64,000 nt of DNA from Salinibacter altiplanensis (GCF_002894645.1 NZ_NCQY01000002.1:365871-429870); one strand, 5' to 3'. Shown: positions 45,828 to 56,024, numbered from the stretch's first letter. Numbers and translations: made by a program. The notes: generated by a model from the letters alone, not told the origin.

Positions 45828-47486
45828 GTGAGCACTACTGATGCCTTGTCTCCGGAGGACGCCACTGCCCCGCCGACAGACGACGTGGATCCGGTGCTGA
45901 AGGAGGAGATCGAAAAGCGGCGCACATTTGCCATCATCAGCCACCCGGACGCGGGCAAGACGACCCTCACCGAAAAGCTTCTTTTGAAGGGAGGCGCCAT
46001 CCACGAGGCAGGAGAGATTAAGGCCCGGAAGGCCGACCGCTTCGCGATGAGCGACTGGATGACGATGGAGAAGGAGCGGGGCATCAGCGTCACCTCCTCG
46101 GTGATGAAATTTCCCTATCGGGGCTACGAGCTGAATCTGCTCGATACCCCAGGCCACCGCGACTTTTCGGAGGATACGTACCGCGTCCTCACCGCGGCCG
46201 ACAGCGTGATCATGGTGCTCGACAACGCGAGCGGCGTGGAGCAGCAGACGGAGAAGCTGATGGAGGTGTGTCGGATGCAGGACACCCCCATCATCACCTT
46301 TGTCAACAAGATGGACCGACACGGGCTGCCGCCGCTCGACATCCTGGAGGACATCGAGGACACGCTCGATCTAGATACCGTGCCGCTCTCCTGGCCCATC
46401 GGGATGGGCAACCGCTTCCGCGGCACCTACAACCTGTACCGCGACGAGCTGCACCTCTTCTCCCACGCCGACATGGAGGGGGAGCACGAGCGCCTGCCGA
46501 TTGATGACCTGGACGACCCCCAGCTCGACGAGGTGCTCGGCGACCAGGCCGACGACCTTCGATTCGACGTGGAGCTGGTCCGCGAGGCGGGCGACGAGCT
46601 GGACCTGCAGGCCTACCTCGGCGGCAAGCAGACGCCGGTCTTCTTCGGCAGTGCGCTCAGCAACTTTGGGGTGGGCGACATGTTCGACACCTTCGTCGAG
46701 ATCGCCCCGCCGCCCCAACCCCGTCCCACGGTGACTCGGGACGTCTCGCCCCACGAGGACGACTTCACGGGCGTTGCCTTCAAGATTCAGGCGAACATGG
46801 ACCCGAAGCACCACGACCGCATGGCATTCGTGCGCGTCTGCTCCGGCAAATTCGAGAAGGGCATGGAGGTGATCCACCACCGCACCGGGCAGACGATGCG
46901 CCTCAACAACGCCACCACGTTCATGGCGCAGGACCGGGAGGGCGTCGACACCGCCTACCCAGGAGACATCATCGGAATCATGAGCCACGGGCGCGTCAAA
47001 ATTGGCGATAGCTTTTCGCAGGACGAGCCCCTGCACTTTACGGGGGTGCCCAGCTTCGCGCCGGAGCACTTCCGCAAGGTGCGGCTCGACGATCCGTTCC
47101 GGTCGAAGCACCTGAGCAAGGGCCTGCAGCAGTTGAGTGAGGAGGGCACCATCCAGGCGTTCCGTCCGCTCCGCGGCAACGACTACATCCTCGGGGCCGT
47201 CGGCGAGCTGCAGTTCGACGTGACCCTGGACCGCCTGGAGGACGAATACAATGTGGACGCCCACCTGACGGGCGTGCGCTACGCCTGCTGCCGCTGGATT
47301 GACGGACCGGCGGAGGACCTGGAGGACTTTGAGGCCGAAAACATGGACAGTCTCTTCCGCGACGCCGGTGGCGACCTGGCGTACCTCGCGCTCAGTGACT
47401 TCCGGTTGGAGCGCACGATGGAGAATTGGCCCCGCATCAGCTTCAACTCCACAAAGCAGCACACGGCGGAGGAGGAGCGCAGCTAG
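45828..47486 (+). CDS. prfC: peptide chain release factor 3
   Basis: RF3, a translational GTPase of 552 residues. G1 is [16 protein letters not shown]3 is [15 protein letters not shown] and G4 is FVNKMDRHG. Domains II and III follow, with [15 protein letters not shown] and ending in [14 protein letters not shown]. It recycles RF1/RF2 from the ribosome. The GTG at 45828 begins [16 protein letters not shown], giving an acidic 30-residue extension before the G domain; an in-frame TTG at 45741 is less likely. Confidence 0.93.
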   Translation: MSTTDALSPEDATAPPTDDVDPVLKEEIEKRRTFAIISHPDAGKTTLTEKLLLKGGAIHEAGEIKARKADRFAMSDWMTMEKERGISVTSSVMKFPYRGYELNLLDTPGHRDFSEDTYRVLTAADSVIMVLDNASGVEQQTEKLMEVCRMQDTPIITFVNKMDRHGLPPLDILEDIEDTLDLDTVPLSWPIGMGNRFRGTYNLYRDELHLFSHADMEGEHERLPIDDLDDPQLDEVLGDQADDLRFDVELVREAGDELDLQAYLGGKQTPVFFGSALSNFGVGDMFDTFVEIAPPPQPRPTVTRDVSPHEDDFTGVAFKIQANMDPKHHDRMAFVRVCSGKFEKGMEVIHHRTGQTMRLNNATTFMAQDREGVDTAYPGDIIGIMSHGRVKIGDSFSQDEPLHFTGVPSFAPEHFRKVRLDDPFRSKHLSKGLQQLSEEGTIQAFRPLRGNDYILGAVGELQFDVTLDRLEDEYNVDAHLTGVRYACCRWIDGPAEDLEDFEAENMDSLFRDAGGDLAYLALSDFRLERTMENWPRISFNSTKQHTAEEERS

Positions 47487-47742
47487 TCCCATTGGGGAGA
47501 TGCCGGACCCGGTGGGTTGTCCTCACGAACGCCCTGCGTTGCGGCTCGGTGCGCGTGCCCTGGAGACGGCTTCGTTCGGAGAGAGGCTTCGGCTCTGATA
47601 GCGCCGGCCCGTTGCCCCAGATCCAACGCAGACGGCATTTCACGCCCGCGAAGGGTCTTTGGAGGGGGGGGCTTTCCGGAAAACCAGTTTGTTTTAATAC
47701 GCCTCTGAGACCCTCTATAGCACCACGTTCTGACTCTTGACG

Positions 47743-48996
47743 GTGGGCGATCTGTTTCTCATCGGTGGCGTCATCATCGCGTGCTTCGTCGCGTTCAACA
47801 TTGGCGGCGCGACGACCGGGCCGGCGTTTGGGCCGGCCGTGGGGGCGGACGTTTTGTCGAAGACCACTGCGGGGACGCTCATGGCGGTGGCGTTCTTTGG
47901 CGGGGCCTACACGATTGGGCGGCGCGTCGTCGATACCCTGGGGCAAGAGCTGGTCCACGACCCGTCCGTCTTCACGCTAGAAGCCAGCATCACGGTGCTG
48001 CTCTTCATTGGTGGGGCGCTGCTCGTGGGCAATCTCTCGGGCACACCGGCCTCCACGTCAATGACGGCCGTGGGGGCCATCATTGGCCTTGGCCTTGCGA
48101 GCGGGGAGCTTAACGTTGCCGTGGTTGGAGAGATTCTCGCCTGGTGGATCCTGTCTCCAATCATCGGCTTCTGGCTGGCCGTCATGGTGGGGCGCTATGG
48201 GTACGAGTCGCTCGACCGGCTTGTCGCCATTAAGCGGAGCGATGGGCCCCTGCTGGTGTTCGAACGAATTGAAGTCAGAGGGTGGCCCGTGATTCGTCCC
48301 GACGGGTCGCCGATTGTGGAGATGAAGCCCATCGGCGTGCCGCTCCGCCTCGCTCTTGGGCCCAACACCTCCCGGCGCGAGGTCGTGGGCACGGCCGTTC
48401 TGGTGAGCATCGGGGTCCTGATGGCGTCTAGCTCCGGCACCAGCAACATTGCCAACGCCATCGCGCCGCTGGTGGGCAGCGGTGCGCTTGCCATGAACGC
48501 CGGCATTCTCATCGGATGCGGGGCCGTGGCGCTGGGGGCCCTTACGATTGCCCGTCGGACCATGGAGACGCTCGGCAACGACATCACCGATTTGCCGCTT
48601 ACGGCTGCGATCGTGGTGGCGCTCCTCAGTTCGTGTATTATCATCGTTCTCTCCGCCCTCGGCATTCCGGCGAGCTTCGTCGTGGTTGCCACCCTCTGCA
48701 TCATCGGGCTCGGCTGGGGGCGTTCTACGCAGACCGTGTCGGTGGCCGAGGCTGTACGTGGGGACGTGTCTCCCCAGGTGTCGGTGGGGGCGCTGGCACA
48801 GAGTGGGGATGCGACGGTTGGAACCACGGGGGCCGCCTCTTCGCCCCCGAACGCTCCGCGGCGGTCTGGCCCGGCCCGGTCGGACCTGTTTGACCCTGGA
48901 ACCAGCGTGCGGATCGTGTTGATGCAGAACCTGGTGCCCCTGCTGGCGACGGGCGGATCGTACCTGGCCTTCTGGCTGTTTCCGGTGGGAGGGTGA
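47743..48996 (+). CDS. pit: Pit/PHO4-type inorganic phosphate transporter
   Basis: A membrane protein of about 418 residues with roughly ten helices. The two inverted PHO4 signatures are visible: AFNIGGATTGPAFGPAVGAD near residue 20 and SSSGTSNIANAIAPLVGSG near 230. Each contains the Gly-x-Asn-type loop that binds phosphate. The sequence style is closer to haloarchaeal PHO4 transporters than to E. coli PitA. It uses Na+ or H+ symport; Na+ is plausible for a halophile but not shown. Start uncertain between GTG 47743 and TTG 47737. Confidence 0.85.
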   Translation: MGDLFLIGGVIIACFVAFNIGGATTGPAFGPAVGADVLSKTTAGTLMAVAFFGGAYTIGRRVVDTLGQELVHDPSVFTLEASITVLLFIGGALLVGNLSGTPASTSMTAVGAIIGLGLASGELNVAVVGEILAWWILSPIIGFWLAVMVGRYGYESLDRLVAIKRSDGPLLVFERIEVRGWPVIRPDGSPIVEMKPIGVPLRLALGPNTSRREVVGTAVLVSIGVLMASSSGTSNIANAIAPLVGSGALAMNAGILIGCGAVALGALTIARRTMETLGNDITDLPLTAAIVVALLSSCIIIVLSALGIPASFVVVATLCIIGLGWGRSTQTVSVAEAVRGDVSPQVSVGALAQSGDATVGTTGAASSPPNAPRRSGPARSDLFDPGTSVRIVLMQNLVPLLATGGSYLAFWLFPVGG

Positions 48997-49042
48997 GCCG
49001 TTGGTGTTCTTCCAAATTCCAAACCAGACGCACGCACGCCGT

Positions 49043-49597
49043 ATGCAGCTCCGCGGTCGTCAAACGCAGTTTTACATCGACCTACTCTATGGCCTCGGGT
49101 TCGCGATGGGCTTCGGCTACTTGCTGTTTGTCGGCATGAACCCGCTGGTGGCCGCCTTTCAGAGCGGCCTCGTGCTGGGCTATTTTCTGCGGGTGTGGGA
49201 GAACATGAGCATATATGAGCGCATCCTGCACGAAGAGGTGGCGGCGGAGGCCGAAGCGGTGGTGGCCGACGAAATTGAGGACACGATGCCGGGCGAGGTG
49301 GAAGAGGCCGTGGCCGAAACGGTTGAGGGCGCCGTGGCCGAGGAGGCCGAAGACGCCGTGCCCGAAGAGGTGACCGCCGAGGTCGAAAAGCAGGTGGCCG
49401 AAGAAATGGCCGACGAGATCAAGCAGCAGGTGGGAGAAGAAATGGAAGAACGACTGGCCGGCGCGGACGAGCGTGTCCCCGAACACGTGAGAAAGCGGCG
49501 GGAAGAGCAACGGTCGCAACTGGACGACGCCGGAGACGGTACGGAGGAGGCGCCGGCCCGGAGACCCAGCGATGGAGGGTCCTCCGGGCAACCGTAG
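49043..49597 (+). CDS. membrane protein with acidic coiled-coil tail
   Basis: A 184-residue protein. Residues 1-50 hold one or two hydrophobic segments (FYIDLLYGLGFAMGFGYLLF and a second, LVAAFQSGLVLGYFLRVW). The next 100 residues are a near-repetitive, very acidic helix built of units like EEVEEAVAETVEGAVAEEAE, typical of a coiled coil or charged surface helix. The tail is polar. The ATG at 49043 begins MQLRGRQTQF. It starts 47 bp after the phosphate transporter and may be co-transcribed. No family recognised; GA-rich sequence gives strong codon bias. Confidence 0.7.
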   Translation: MQLRGRQTQFYIDLLYGLGFAMGFGYLLFVGMNPLVAAFQSGLVLGYFLRVWENMSIYERILHEEVAAEAEAVVADEIEDTMPGEVEEAVAETVEGAVAEEAEDAVPEEVTAEVEKQVAEEMADEIKQQVGEEMEERLAGADERVPEHVRKRREEQRSQLDDAGDGTEEAPARRPSDGGSSGQP

Positions 49598-49958
49598 GGG
49601 CGGTTCCCCCACGTGACCTTGCCCTTTTCCCGGTGGCGCCACGTCAAAAAGACCCCCGTCGGATTGAGAGAGAAATCTTCTCAAGAAACGGGTCGTGGTT
49701 TTTCCGGTACGCCGCGGTTCGCGTAATCGCATGAAGATTGGAAACACGCATGGCTGTTTTCCATGCTCCCACCCTACCGAGACTGCAGGAACTGCCTTTC
49801 TGTTGCGTCTTTGCACCCGTCAGAAAAAGGGGGACGGACCAGTGACCGTTTCCCGACGGGGCGATGCCCCAGAGGAGGGGGCCGCGGGCCGAGTCCTGTA
49901 GCTCCGGATTGATCGGGTGTGCATCGTTCATGATTTGTTTTCTCCTCCGGAAAAGGCC
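49598..49958. other. intergenic region before the amidase gene
   Basis: 361 bp without a convincing gene. A plus-strand frame at 49731-49901 starts MKIGNTHGCFPCSHPTETAG but shows no family features or normal codon use. No promoter consensus or terminator stands out. Confidence 0.35.
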
Positions 49959-51674
49959 ATGTCTATAGATCGACGACAGTTTCTGGATGCTTGCTCCGCG
50001 GCGGGGCTAAGTGGCCTCTTCCCGGGTGCCCTCTATGCCCAAGTGGCTGAGGAGGGAGATGATGAGGCCCCCATTACGACCGAGCACGTCGCGACCGCCG
50101 AATCGATTGCCGGGCTTGCCTTCACCGAGGAGGAGCGGGAGCTGCTGGTGGAAAACCTGAACGAGACCCTTGAGCAGTACGAGGCACTGCGGGCACACGC
50201 ACTTCCCAATGCCCGGGCCCCGGCCACGATTTTCGATCCGCGCCGCGGAGGTGCAGAGATTCCGGAGGTGTCCCCTTCCGACGACGGAGCCGAGGTCCCC
50301 CTGCCGTCCATCGACCGTCCGTCCGCCGACCAGGACCTGGCCTTTGCCTCGATCTCCGAGTTGGCCCACTTGCTCCGTGCCCGGAAGGTTACCAGTGTGG
50401 AGCTTACTGAGCTAGCCCTGCGGCGGCTGCGGCGGTACGACGACCGGCTGCACGCGGTCATCTCGTACACCGAAGACCGCGCCCTGACGGCGGCGCGGCA
50501 GGCCGACGACGAGCTGGACGCCGGCACTTGGCGCGGCCCCCTTCACGGCGTGCCGTATGGGGCCAAAGACCTGCTGGCCGTGGCGGGCACCCCCACGACG
50601 TGGGGAGCGGCACCGTACAAGGACCAGACCATCGACGAGACGGCAACCGTCGTGAAGCGGCTCGACGAGGCGGGCGCTGTTCTCGTTGCCAAGCTGGCAC
50701 TGGGGGCGCTGGCGTGGGGGGACGTGTGGTACGATGCCACCACCAAGAATCCCTGGAACCTCGACCAGGGCTCCAGTGGCTCGTCGGCGGGGCCGGCCGC
50801 GGCGGTCTCGGCGGGGTGCGTGCCGTTTGCGATCGGGTCTGAGACCCTGGGCTCCATCGTGTCGCCGTCCACCCGCTGCGGCGTCACGGGCCACCGGCCG
50901 ACCTTTGGGGCTGTGGGGCGGGGCGGCGCCATGGCCCTCTCGTGGACCATGGACAAGCTGGGGCCCATCGCGCGCTCGGCCCTCGACTGTGCACACGTCT
51001 ACGACGCGATCCGTGGGGCCGATCCCGATGATCCCGCCTCGGTGGACGTCCCGTTTCCATTCGAGGCGGAGCGGTCCGCCGCGTCCCTCCGCGTGGGGTA
51101 CCTCCACGAAGCGTTCGAGGAAGACTACGGCAACCAAGCGGCCGACCAAACGACGCTTGAGGTCCTCCGTGGGCTCGGCGTGGACCTGGAGCCGGTGTCG
51201 TGGAATGCGGACGTGCCGGTGGGGGCGCTGCTGAATACGCTTGACGTGGAGGCGGCCGCGGCGTTCGACGAGCTGACGCGCTCGGGCGGCGTCGACGATC
51301 TGGTCCGGCAGGGCGAGAACACGTGGCCGAATGTCTTCCGTAGCGCCCGCTTCGTCCCGGCCGTGGAGCACGTGCAGATGGATCGGCTGCGGGTGGACCT
51401 CATGGAACAGGCCCACGCGGTCATGCAGGACCTCGACGTCCTGGTGAGCCCGAGCTTCGGCGGCGGAACGCTCAGCATCACGAACCTAACGGGACATCCG
51501 TGCGTGTGTCTTCCCAATGCCCTGCGGCCCGTGGACGAGGGCCCGGATGAGCGTCGGGAGCCGGGCAGCGTTAGCTTCGTGGCCCCTCTGTACAAGGATC
51601 AGAATGCGCTTACGCTCGCCCACGCCGTGCAGAAAGAGACCGAGGTCCACAACCGCCGTCCGCCAATCCGGTAG
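49959..51674 (+). CDS. exported amidase (amidase signature family)
   Basis: A 571-residue protein. The N-terminus MSIDRRQFLDACSAAGLSG is a Tat-type signal (Arg-Arg-x-Phe plus hydrophobic stretch). About 110 residues of charged, helical sequence follow, absent from many homologs. The amidase-signature domain has the Ser-Ser-Lys triad: Lys in YGAKDLLAVAG, the cis-Ser in NLDQGSSGSSAGP, and the nucleophile in GSETLGSIVSP. It hydrolyses amides in the periplasm; the substrate is unknown. The ATG at 49959 is chosen because it places the twin-arginine motif at the start. Confidence 0.88.
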   Translation: MSIDRRQFLDACSAAGLSGLFPGALYAQVAEEGDDEAPITTEHVATAESIAGLAFTEEERELLVENLNETLEQYEALRAHALPNARAPATIFDPRRGGAEIPEVSPSDDGAEVPLPSIDRPSADQDLAFASISELAHLLRARKVTSVELTELALRRLRRYDDRLHAVISYTEDRALTAARQADDELDAGTWRGPLHGVPYGAKDLLAVAGTPTTWGAAPYKDQTIDETATVVKRLDEAGAVLVAKLALGALAWGDVWYDATTKNPWNLDQGSSGSSAGPAAAVSAGCVPFAIGSETLGSIVSPSTRCGVTGHRPTFGAVGRGGAMALSWTMDKLGPIARSALDCAHVYDAIRGADPDDPASVDVPFPFEAERSAASLRVGYLHEAFEEDYGNQAADQTTLEVLRGLGVDLEPVSWNADVPVGALLNTLDVEAAAAFDELTRSGGVDDLVRQGENTWPNVFRSARFVPAVEHVQMDRLRVDLMEQAHAVMQDLDVLVSPSFGGGTLSITNLTGHPCVCLPNALRPVDEGPDERREPGSVSFVAPLYKDQNALTLAHAVQKETEVHNRRPPIR

Positions 51675-51733
51675 TTCCAGACGCGCGGAGGTTCGAACTG
51701 CCGCGCGCTTTTCGACAGCCATCCTGTTCGCCC

Positions 51734-52690
51734 ATGCGCATCGTCTCGTTATTACCGGCCGCGACTGAATGGATCTGTGTCTTCGGGGCCGGAGGCCAGC
51801 TCGTGGGACGCTCCCACGAATGCGACTACCCGGAGAGCGTACAGGACGTGCCGGTCGTGACGGCCCCGACCTATGCGTCCGACGGCGACTCCGCCGCCAT
51901 CGACGATGCGGTGCAGGGACAGCTTCAAGACGGGCTCAGCCTCTACGACGTGGACCTGGAGCGACTGCGAGCCCTGGAGCCCGACCTGATTGTGACGCAG
52001 GACCAGTGCGAGGTCTGTGCGGTGAGCCTGCCGGAGCTGGAGGCACAGCTCGGAGAGTGGACCGGCGGTGGCCCTGAGGTGGTCTCGATGCAGCCGCAGA
52101 CGCTGAAGGAGGTGCTCGACGAGGCCCTCCGACTGGCCCGTGCCACGGAGACGCTCGACGCGGCGATGACCGCAATTGCCAATCTCGAAACGGGCCTCCA
52201 CGTGCTGCGCGAACAAATCGGCGTGGACCGCGCCACGAATCCGCAATCGCTTCCCTCCGTGGCCTGTGTCGAGTGGTTGGAGCCACTCATGGTGGCGGGG
52301 CACTGGATGCCGGACGTGGTGGAGATGGCGGGCGGGCGTCCCGTGCTTGGAACCGCCGGAAAGCCCACCGCACCGGTTGAGTGGGACGCGCTTCGTGAGG
52401 CGGATCCGGACGCACTCGCCCTCATGCCCTGTGGCTTCACCATCGACGAAACGCGCCGCGACGTGCACTACCTGACCGACCGGCCCGGCTGGGAGGCCTT
52501 GTCGGCGGTTGAGGATCAGCGTGTGGCCCTGCTCGACGGCAACGCGTACTTCAACCGTCCGGGCCCGCGCCTCTACCGGGCCATCGAGGTGCTCGCGTCC
52601 GTGCTCCACCCCAACGCGCTTTGCCCGGAGCCTCCGGTGGCGGCCTGGGAGCGCCAGTGGCTGCACGCCTCCACCCCCACGCCCGCGTAG
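51734..52690 (+). CDS. cobalamin/iron-complex substrate-binding protein
   Basis: A 318-residue class-III (BtuF/FepB-like) binding protein fold. It opens MRIVSLLPAATEWICVFGAG with GRSHECDYPESV after it. The middle has LEPDLIVTQDQCEVCAV and the second lobe LVAGHWMPDVVEMAGG. No signal peptide or lipobox is seen, so it may be cytoplasmic, or exported by other means. No transporter genes are adjacent. Cobalamin relevance would fit with the B12 enzyme IcmF, but this is only suggestive. Confidence 0.8.
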   Translation: MRIVSLLPAATEWICVFGAGGQLVGRSHECDYPESVQDVPVVTAPTYASDGDSAAIDDAVQGQLQDGLSLYDVDLERLRALEPDLIVTQDQCEVCAVSLPELEAQLGEWTGGGPEVVSMQPQTLKEVLDEALRLARATETLDAAMTAIANLETGLHVLREQIGVDRATNPQSLPSVACVEWLEPLMVAGHWMPDVVEMAGGRPVLGTAGKPTAPVEWDALREADPDALALMPCGFTIDETRRDVHYLTDRPGWEALSAVEDQRVALLDGNAYFNRPGPRLYRAIEVLASVLHPNALCPEPPVAAWERQWLHASTPTPA

Positions 52691-52838
52691 AAAGCCCGCG
52701 TGGAGTGGGATCAACTTGACCCGTGCGGAAGTGTAGTAGGCTCGCGCCCCAACTCGTACCTACCCTGTTCCCCCACGAACGTCGTTTGTGGGTCCCCGCG
52801 CTTGCTCAACTCACCTGTTGCCCGACTGACGACCGTAT

Positions 52839-53888
52839 ATGAAACGCTCGGAATTCAGCTACGACGTCCCCGAAGAACTCGTCGCAGAATATCCGGCCGA
52901 TCCGCCCGATTCGTCCCGGATGATGGTGTTGGATCGGGCGTCGCACGACATCAACCACGACAAACAGTTCCACGACCTTCCGGAGTACTTCTCGGAGGGA
53001 GACGTGCTCGTCGTAAACAACACGAAGGTCTATCCGGCACGCCTGTACGGCCAGAAGAAAAAGACCGGCGCCGACATCCGGGTTTTCCTCCTCCGGGAGC
53101 TGAACCCGGAGAGCCGGCTCTGGGACGTGGAGGTCGACCCGGCCCGCAAGATTCGCATCGGCAACAAGCTCTACTTCGACGACGACCTGATCGCGGAGGT
53201 CATCGACAACACGACCTCCCGGGGCCGAACGATCCGCTTTTCGTTCGACGACGTAAACGAGGCGCTGTATCAGAAAATCCGGGACATCGGTAAGACGCCG
53301 CTGCCCCCACACATCGAGCGGGAGGTGGAGGAGGAGGACCGAGACCGGTACCAGACCATCTTCGCCGAGGAACGAGGGGCGGTGGCTGCGCCGAAGTCAA
53401 CGCTCCACTTCACCGAAGACCTGCTGGGGCGCCTGAAAGAGAAGGGCGTCAAGGTGGTCCCCATCACCCTGCACATCGGCCGCAACAAGTCCGAGCCGGT
53501 GGGCGTGGAGGACCTGTCCAAGCACCGCACGGACTCGGAGGAGTACGACATCCCCCCCGAGACGGCGGAGGTTGTGAATCGTGCCCTCGCGTCCGACGAA
53601 AATACCGTCACGGCCTGCGGCACGACCGTCGTGCGGGCCCTTGAGTCGAGCCTCTCGGCCGACGAGACCCTGAAGCCGGACCACAGTTGGACGGACCTCT
53701 TCGTGTTTCCGGAGCACGAGTTCAAGATCGTAGAGCGGATGATCACAAACTTCCACCGGCCCGAGAGTATGTTGATGATGATGGGCGCGGCGTTTGCCGG
53801 GTATGACTTCCTTTTCGAGGCCTACGAAGAAGCCTTCGAAGAAGAGTACCGGCTCTTTGCCTTCGGCGATGCGATCTTCATCAAGTAG
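52839..53888 (+). CDS. queA: S-adenosylmethionine:tRNA ribosyltransferase-isomerase
   Basis: QueA, 349 residues, full length. It transfers the ribosyl part of SAM to preQ1 in tRNA on the way to queuosine. Features: FSYDVPEELVAEYPADPPD at the N-terminus, NNTKVYPARLYG, STLHFTEDLL, CGTTVVRALES and NFHRPESMLMMMGAAFAG. An eight-pair hairpin (52772-52792) lies in the leader, but it is not a preQ1 riboswitch as far as I can see. Confidence 0.95.
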   Translation: MKRSEFSYDVPEELVAEYPADPPDSSRMMVLDRASHDINHDKQFHDLPEYFSEGDVLVVNNTKVYPARLYGQKKKTGADIRVFLLRELNPESRLWDVEVDPARKIRIGNKLYFDDDLIAEVIDNTTSRGRTIRFSFDDVNEALYQKIRDIGKTPLPPHIEREVEEEDRDRYQTIFAEERGAVAAPKSTLHFTEDLLGRLKEKGVKVVPITLHIGRNKSEPVGVEDLSKHRTDSEEYDIPPETAEVVNRALASDENTVTACGTTVVRALESSLSADETLKPDHSWTDLFVFPEHEFKIVERMITNFHRPESMLMMMGAAFAGYDFLFEAYEEAFEEEYRLFAFGDAIFIK

Positions 53889-53941
53889 CTGCGCAAGAGC
53901 CCAAAGCGCCCCGCGTCCGTCGCACCCGATTCCCCGTTCCC

Positions 53942-54682
53942 ATGGACCCTGCCGATGCTCGTCCGGACGACGTGGCCGTTCTGATTCCAGCGGCGGGCAA
54001 GGGACGCCGGTTGGGGGGGCGACCCAAACAGTTTCGGACCCTTGGCGAGCACCCGGTGCTCGTGCAGGTGCTTCTTTCGTTCGAGCGACACCCAGCCGTG
54101 GGGCATGCTGTGGTGGCGGCCCCCGAGGATCGGGTTGCAGAGGTCACCGACCGCTTGGAGGCGGAGGGCCTCAGTGTGCTGACGGCCGTCGTGCGTGGGG
54201 GAGAGAACCGGCAGGCCTCCGTCCGGCACGCGTTGCGGGCGGTTCCCGACCCCGTAGACACGGTGCTCGTGCACGATGCGGCCCGTCCGTTCGTCGCGGC
54301 GGCGCAGGTGCAGGCCGTTGTTCAGGCTTCACGCGCAGACGGGGCAGCGTCGCTGGCCGTTCCGGTGGCCGATACGCTCCGCCGGGGCGGCGACGATCAG
54401 TTTGGCGATACGATCCCGCGAAGCGACCTCTACCGGATGCAGACGCCGCAAGGCTTCCGGCGCGGCTGGCTTGAGCAAGCACACCGTCGCGCGTCGTCCG
54501 CGGACGGGACGGCAACCGACGACGTGGCCCTCGTGCAGCGACTGGACCGCGAGGTGGTCCCGGTGTCGGGAAGCCGGCGCAACTTCAAAATTACGACCCC
54601 GGACGACTGGGCGCTCGCCCGAGAGCTGTGGCCGGGGTGGAAAGATGCGCCCGAACGGTTTGGGGAGGGGGCGTCGACGTAG
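53942..54682 (+). CDS. ispD: 2-C-methyl-D-erythritol 4-phosphate cytidylyltransferase
   Basis: IspD, 246 residues, third step of the MEP isoprenoid pathway (MEP plus CTP). The nucleotide-binding loop is LIPAAGKGRRLGGRPKQF. GGENRQASVRHAL, VHDAARPFV and TDDVALVQRLDREVVPVSG follow. It is directly followed by ispF (28 bp), the usual pairing. The upstream neighbour queA is 53 bp away. Confidence 0.95.
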   Translation: MDPADARPDDVAVLIPAAGKGRRLGGRPKQFRTLGEHPVLVQVLLSFERHPAVGHAVVAAPEDRVAEVTDRLEAEGLSVLTAVVRGGENRQASVRHALRAVPDPVDTVLVHDAARPFVAAAQVQAVVQASRADGAASLAVPVADTLRRGGDDQFGDTIPRSDLYRMQTPQGFRRGWLEQAHRRASSADGTATDDVALVQRLDREVVPVSGSRRNFKITTPDDWALARELWPGWKDAPERFGEGAST

Positions 54683-54710
54683 CGTTGCATTCCACAGGTG
54701 AAGACCATCC

Positions 54711-55199
54711 ATGCGCATTGGGTTCGGGTACGACGTGCACCGCCTGGTCGAGGGGCACTCCCTCATCCTGGGAGGCAAGAAGATTCCGTACGAGCAGGGC
54801 CTCGCCGGCCACTCGGACGCGGACGTTCTCCTGCACGCGGTGGCCGATGCCCTACTCGGGGCCGCTGCGCTCGGTGACCTCGGGGCTCACTTCCCGGACA
54901 CAGACGCCGAATGGGAGGGGGCGGACAGTCAGGTGCTGCTCCGGCAGGTGACACAAAAGATCCACGACGCCGGGTACATACCGCACAACGTCGACGGCAC
55001 AGTCCTCCTGGAGCGCCCCAAGCTGCGCCCTCATGTCGACGAGATGCGGGCGAACATTGCGACGGCGCTTTCCTGTTCCCGCGACCAGGTCTCCGTGAAG
55101 GCGACCACGACGGAAGGAGTAGGCTTCGTGGGGCGGGAAGAAGGCGTGGCGGTGCAGGCAGTCTGCACGATCCAGCCCGCGCAACGAGAAAGGTCCTGA
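54711..55199 (+). CDS. ispF: 2-C-methyl-D-erythritol 2,4-cyclodiphosphate synthase
   Basis: IspF, 162 residues, trimeric zinc enzyme of the MEP pathway. Metal ligands lie in GYDVHRLVEG (Asp8, His10) and in HSDADVLLHAVADALLGA (His42). KATTTEGVGFVGREEGVAVQ closes the active site. It ends 28 bp before the DedA gene, which may share its transcript. Confidence 0.96.
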   Translation: MRIGFGYDVHRLVEGHSLILGGKKIPYEQGLAGHSDADVLLHAVADALLGAAALGDLGAHFPDTDAEWEGADSQVLLRQVTQKIHDAGYIPHNVDGTVLLERPKLRPHVDEMRANIATALSCSRDQVSVKATTTEGVGFVGREEGVAVQAVCTIQPAQRERS

Positions 55200-55227
55200 C
55201 ACCGATTTGGCCGGATCGCTCGCGCAC

Positions 55228-55890
55228 ATGCTCGACGGATTCTCCAACTTCTTTGCCTGGATGGAGGCGCTCTCGCCGATCTGGGCGTACGTGACGTTGC
55301 TCGTCATCGCGTACGGCGAGAACGTGATGCCCCCGATTCCCGGCGATATGGTCGTGGTCTTCGGGGGGTACATGGCCGGGCTCGGGCAGCTGCACCTCGG
55401 CGTCGTGGTCCTGCTCTCCACGGTGGGGGGCGCGCTGGGCTTCATGACGATGTACGCCGTTGGGCACAAGCTCGGGCGTTCGGCCTTGAATCCTGACCGC
55501 CTGCAGTGGCTGCCCCGGGACGGATTCGAGCGTGCGCAGCGCTGGATCCATCAGTACGGCTACGGCGTCATCGCGGCCAACCGGTTTCTCAGTGGGGCCC
55601 GGTCGGTGATTTCGTTGACGGCGGGCATGTTTCGGATGGACGTGGGCCGGACGGCCGTGTGGTGCACGGTCAGCGCGCTGGTGTGGACGGGCCTCATCAG
55701 CTACGCCGGCTACGCCGTGGGGGAAAACTGGAACCTCGTGGTGACGTACCTCCAGACCTACGGGCGCATTGTACTGACGATACTGGTCCTGATTGCGGCC
55801 GCGCTGGCGGGACGGTGGTACTGGCGGCGGCAGCAGGACGGGGCGGCGACTGAGGCCGACGATAAGGGAGACCCCTCCGGGACGTACTGA
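55228..55890 (+). CDS. DedA family membrane protein
   Basis: A 220-residue SNARE-associated/DedA-type membrane protein with about five helices. GENVMPPIPGDMVVVFGGY and NRFLSGARSVISLTAGMFRM are the family motifs, including the Glu and Arg residues needed for function. The family acts in membrane lipid flipping (undecaprenyl phosphate or phospholipid). The ATG at 55228 is preferred to a TTG at 55207. Confidence 0.9.
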   Translation: MLDGFSNFFAWMEALSPIWAYVTLLVIAYGENVMPPIPGDMVVVFGGYMAGLGQLHLGVVVLLSTVGGALGFMTMYAVGHKLGRSALNPDRLQWLPRDGFERAQRWIHQYGYGVIAANRFLSGARSVISLTAGMFRMDVGRTAVWCTVSALVWTGLISYAGYAVGENWNLVVTYLQTYGRIVLTILVLIAAALAGRWYWRRQQDGAATEADDKGDPSGTY

Positions 55891-55951
55891 CTCGTCGAAA
55901 CTCGGCCCGATACGACCAGTTACTTTTGCTGGTTTGGGGTTGGCTTCCTAC

Positions 55952-56024
55952 GCTGACGTAGCTCAACTGGTAGAGCAGCGCACTTGTAATGCGCAGGCTG
56001 GCGGTTCGAGTCCGCCCGTCAGCT
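55952..56024 (+). tRNA. tRNA-Thr(UGU)
   Basis: A 73-nt cloverleaf. Acceptor stem GCTGACG/CGTCAGC is perfect, with discriminator T. The anticodon stem GCGCA/TGCGC encloses loop CTTGTAA, giving anticodon TGT. The T-loop GTTCGAGTC is canonical, with stem GGCGG/CCGCC. The CCA end is not encoded (TCCGCA follows). A TACTTTTG box lies about 23 bp upstream at 55921-55928, resembling the Bacteroidota -7 element, but no -33 partner is seen. Confidence 0.95.

Noticed and set aside
52772-52792. preQ1 riboswitch in the queA leader
   Set aside because: Only a simple hairpin is present; the C-rich loop and A-rich tail of a preQ1 pseudoknot are absent.
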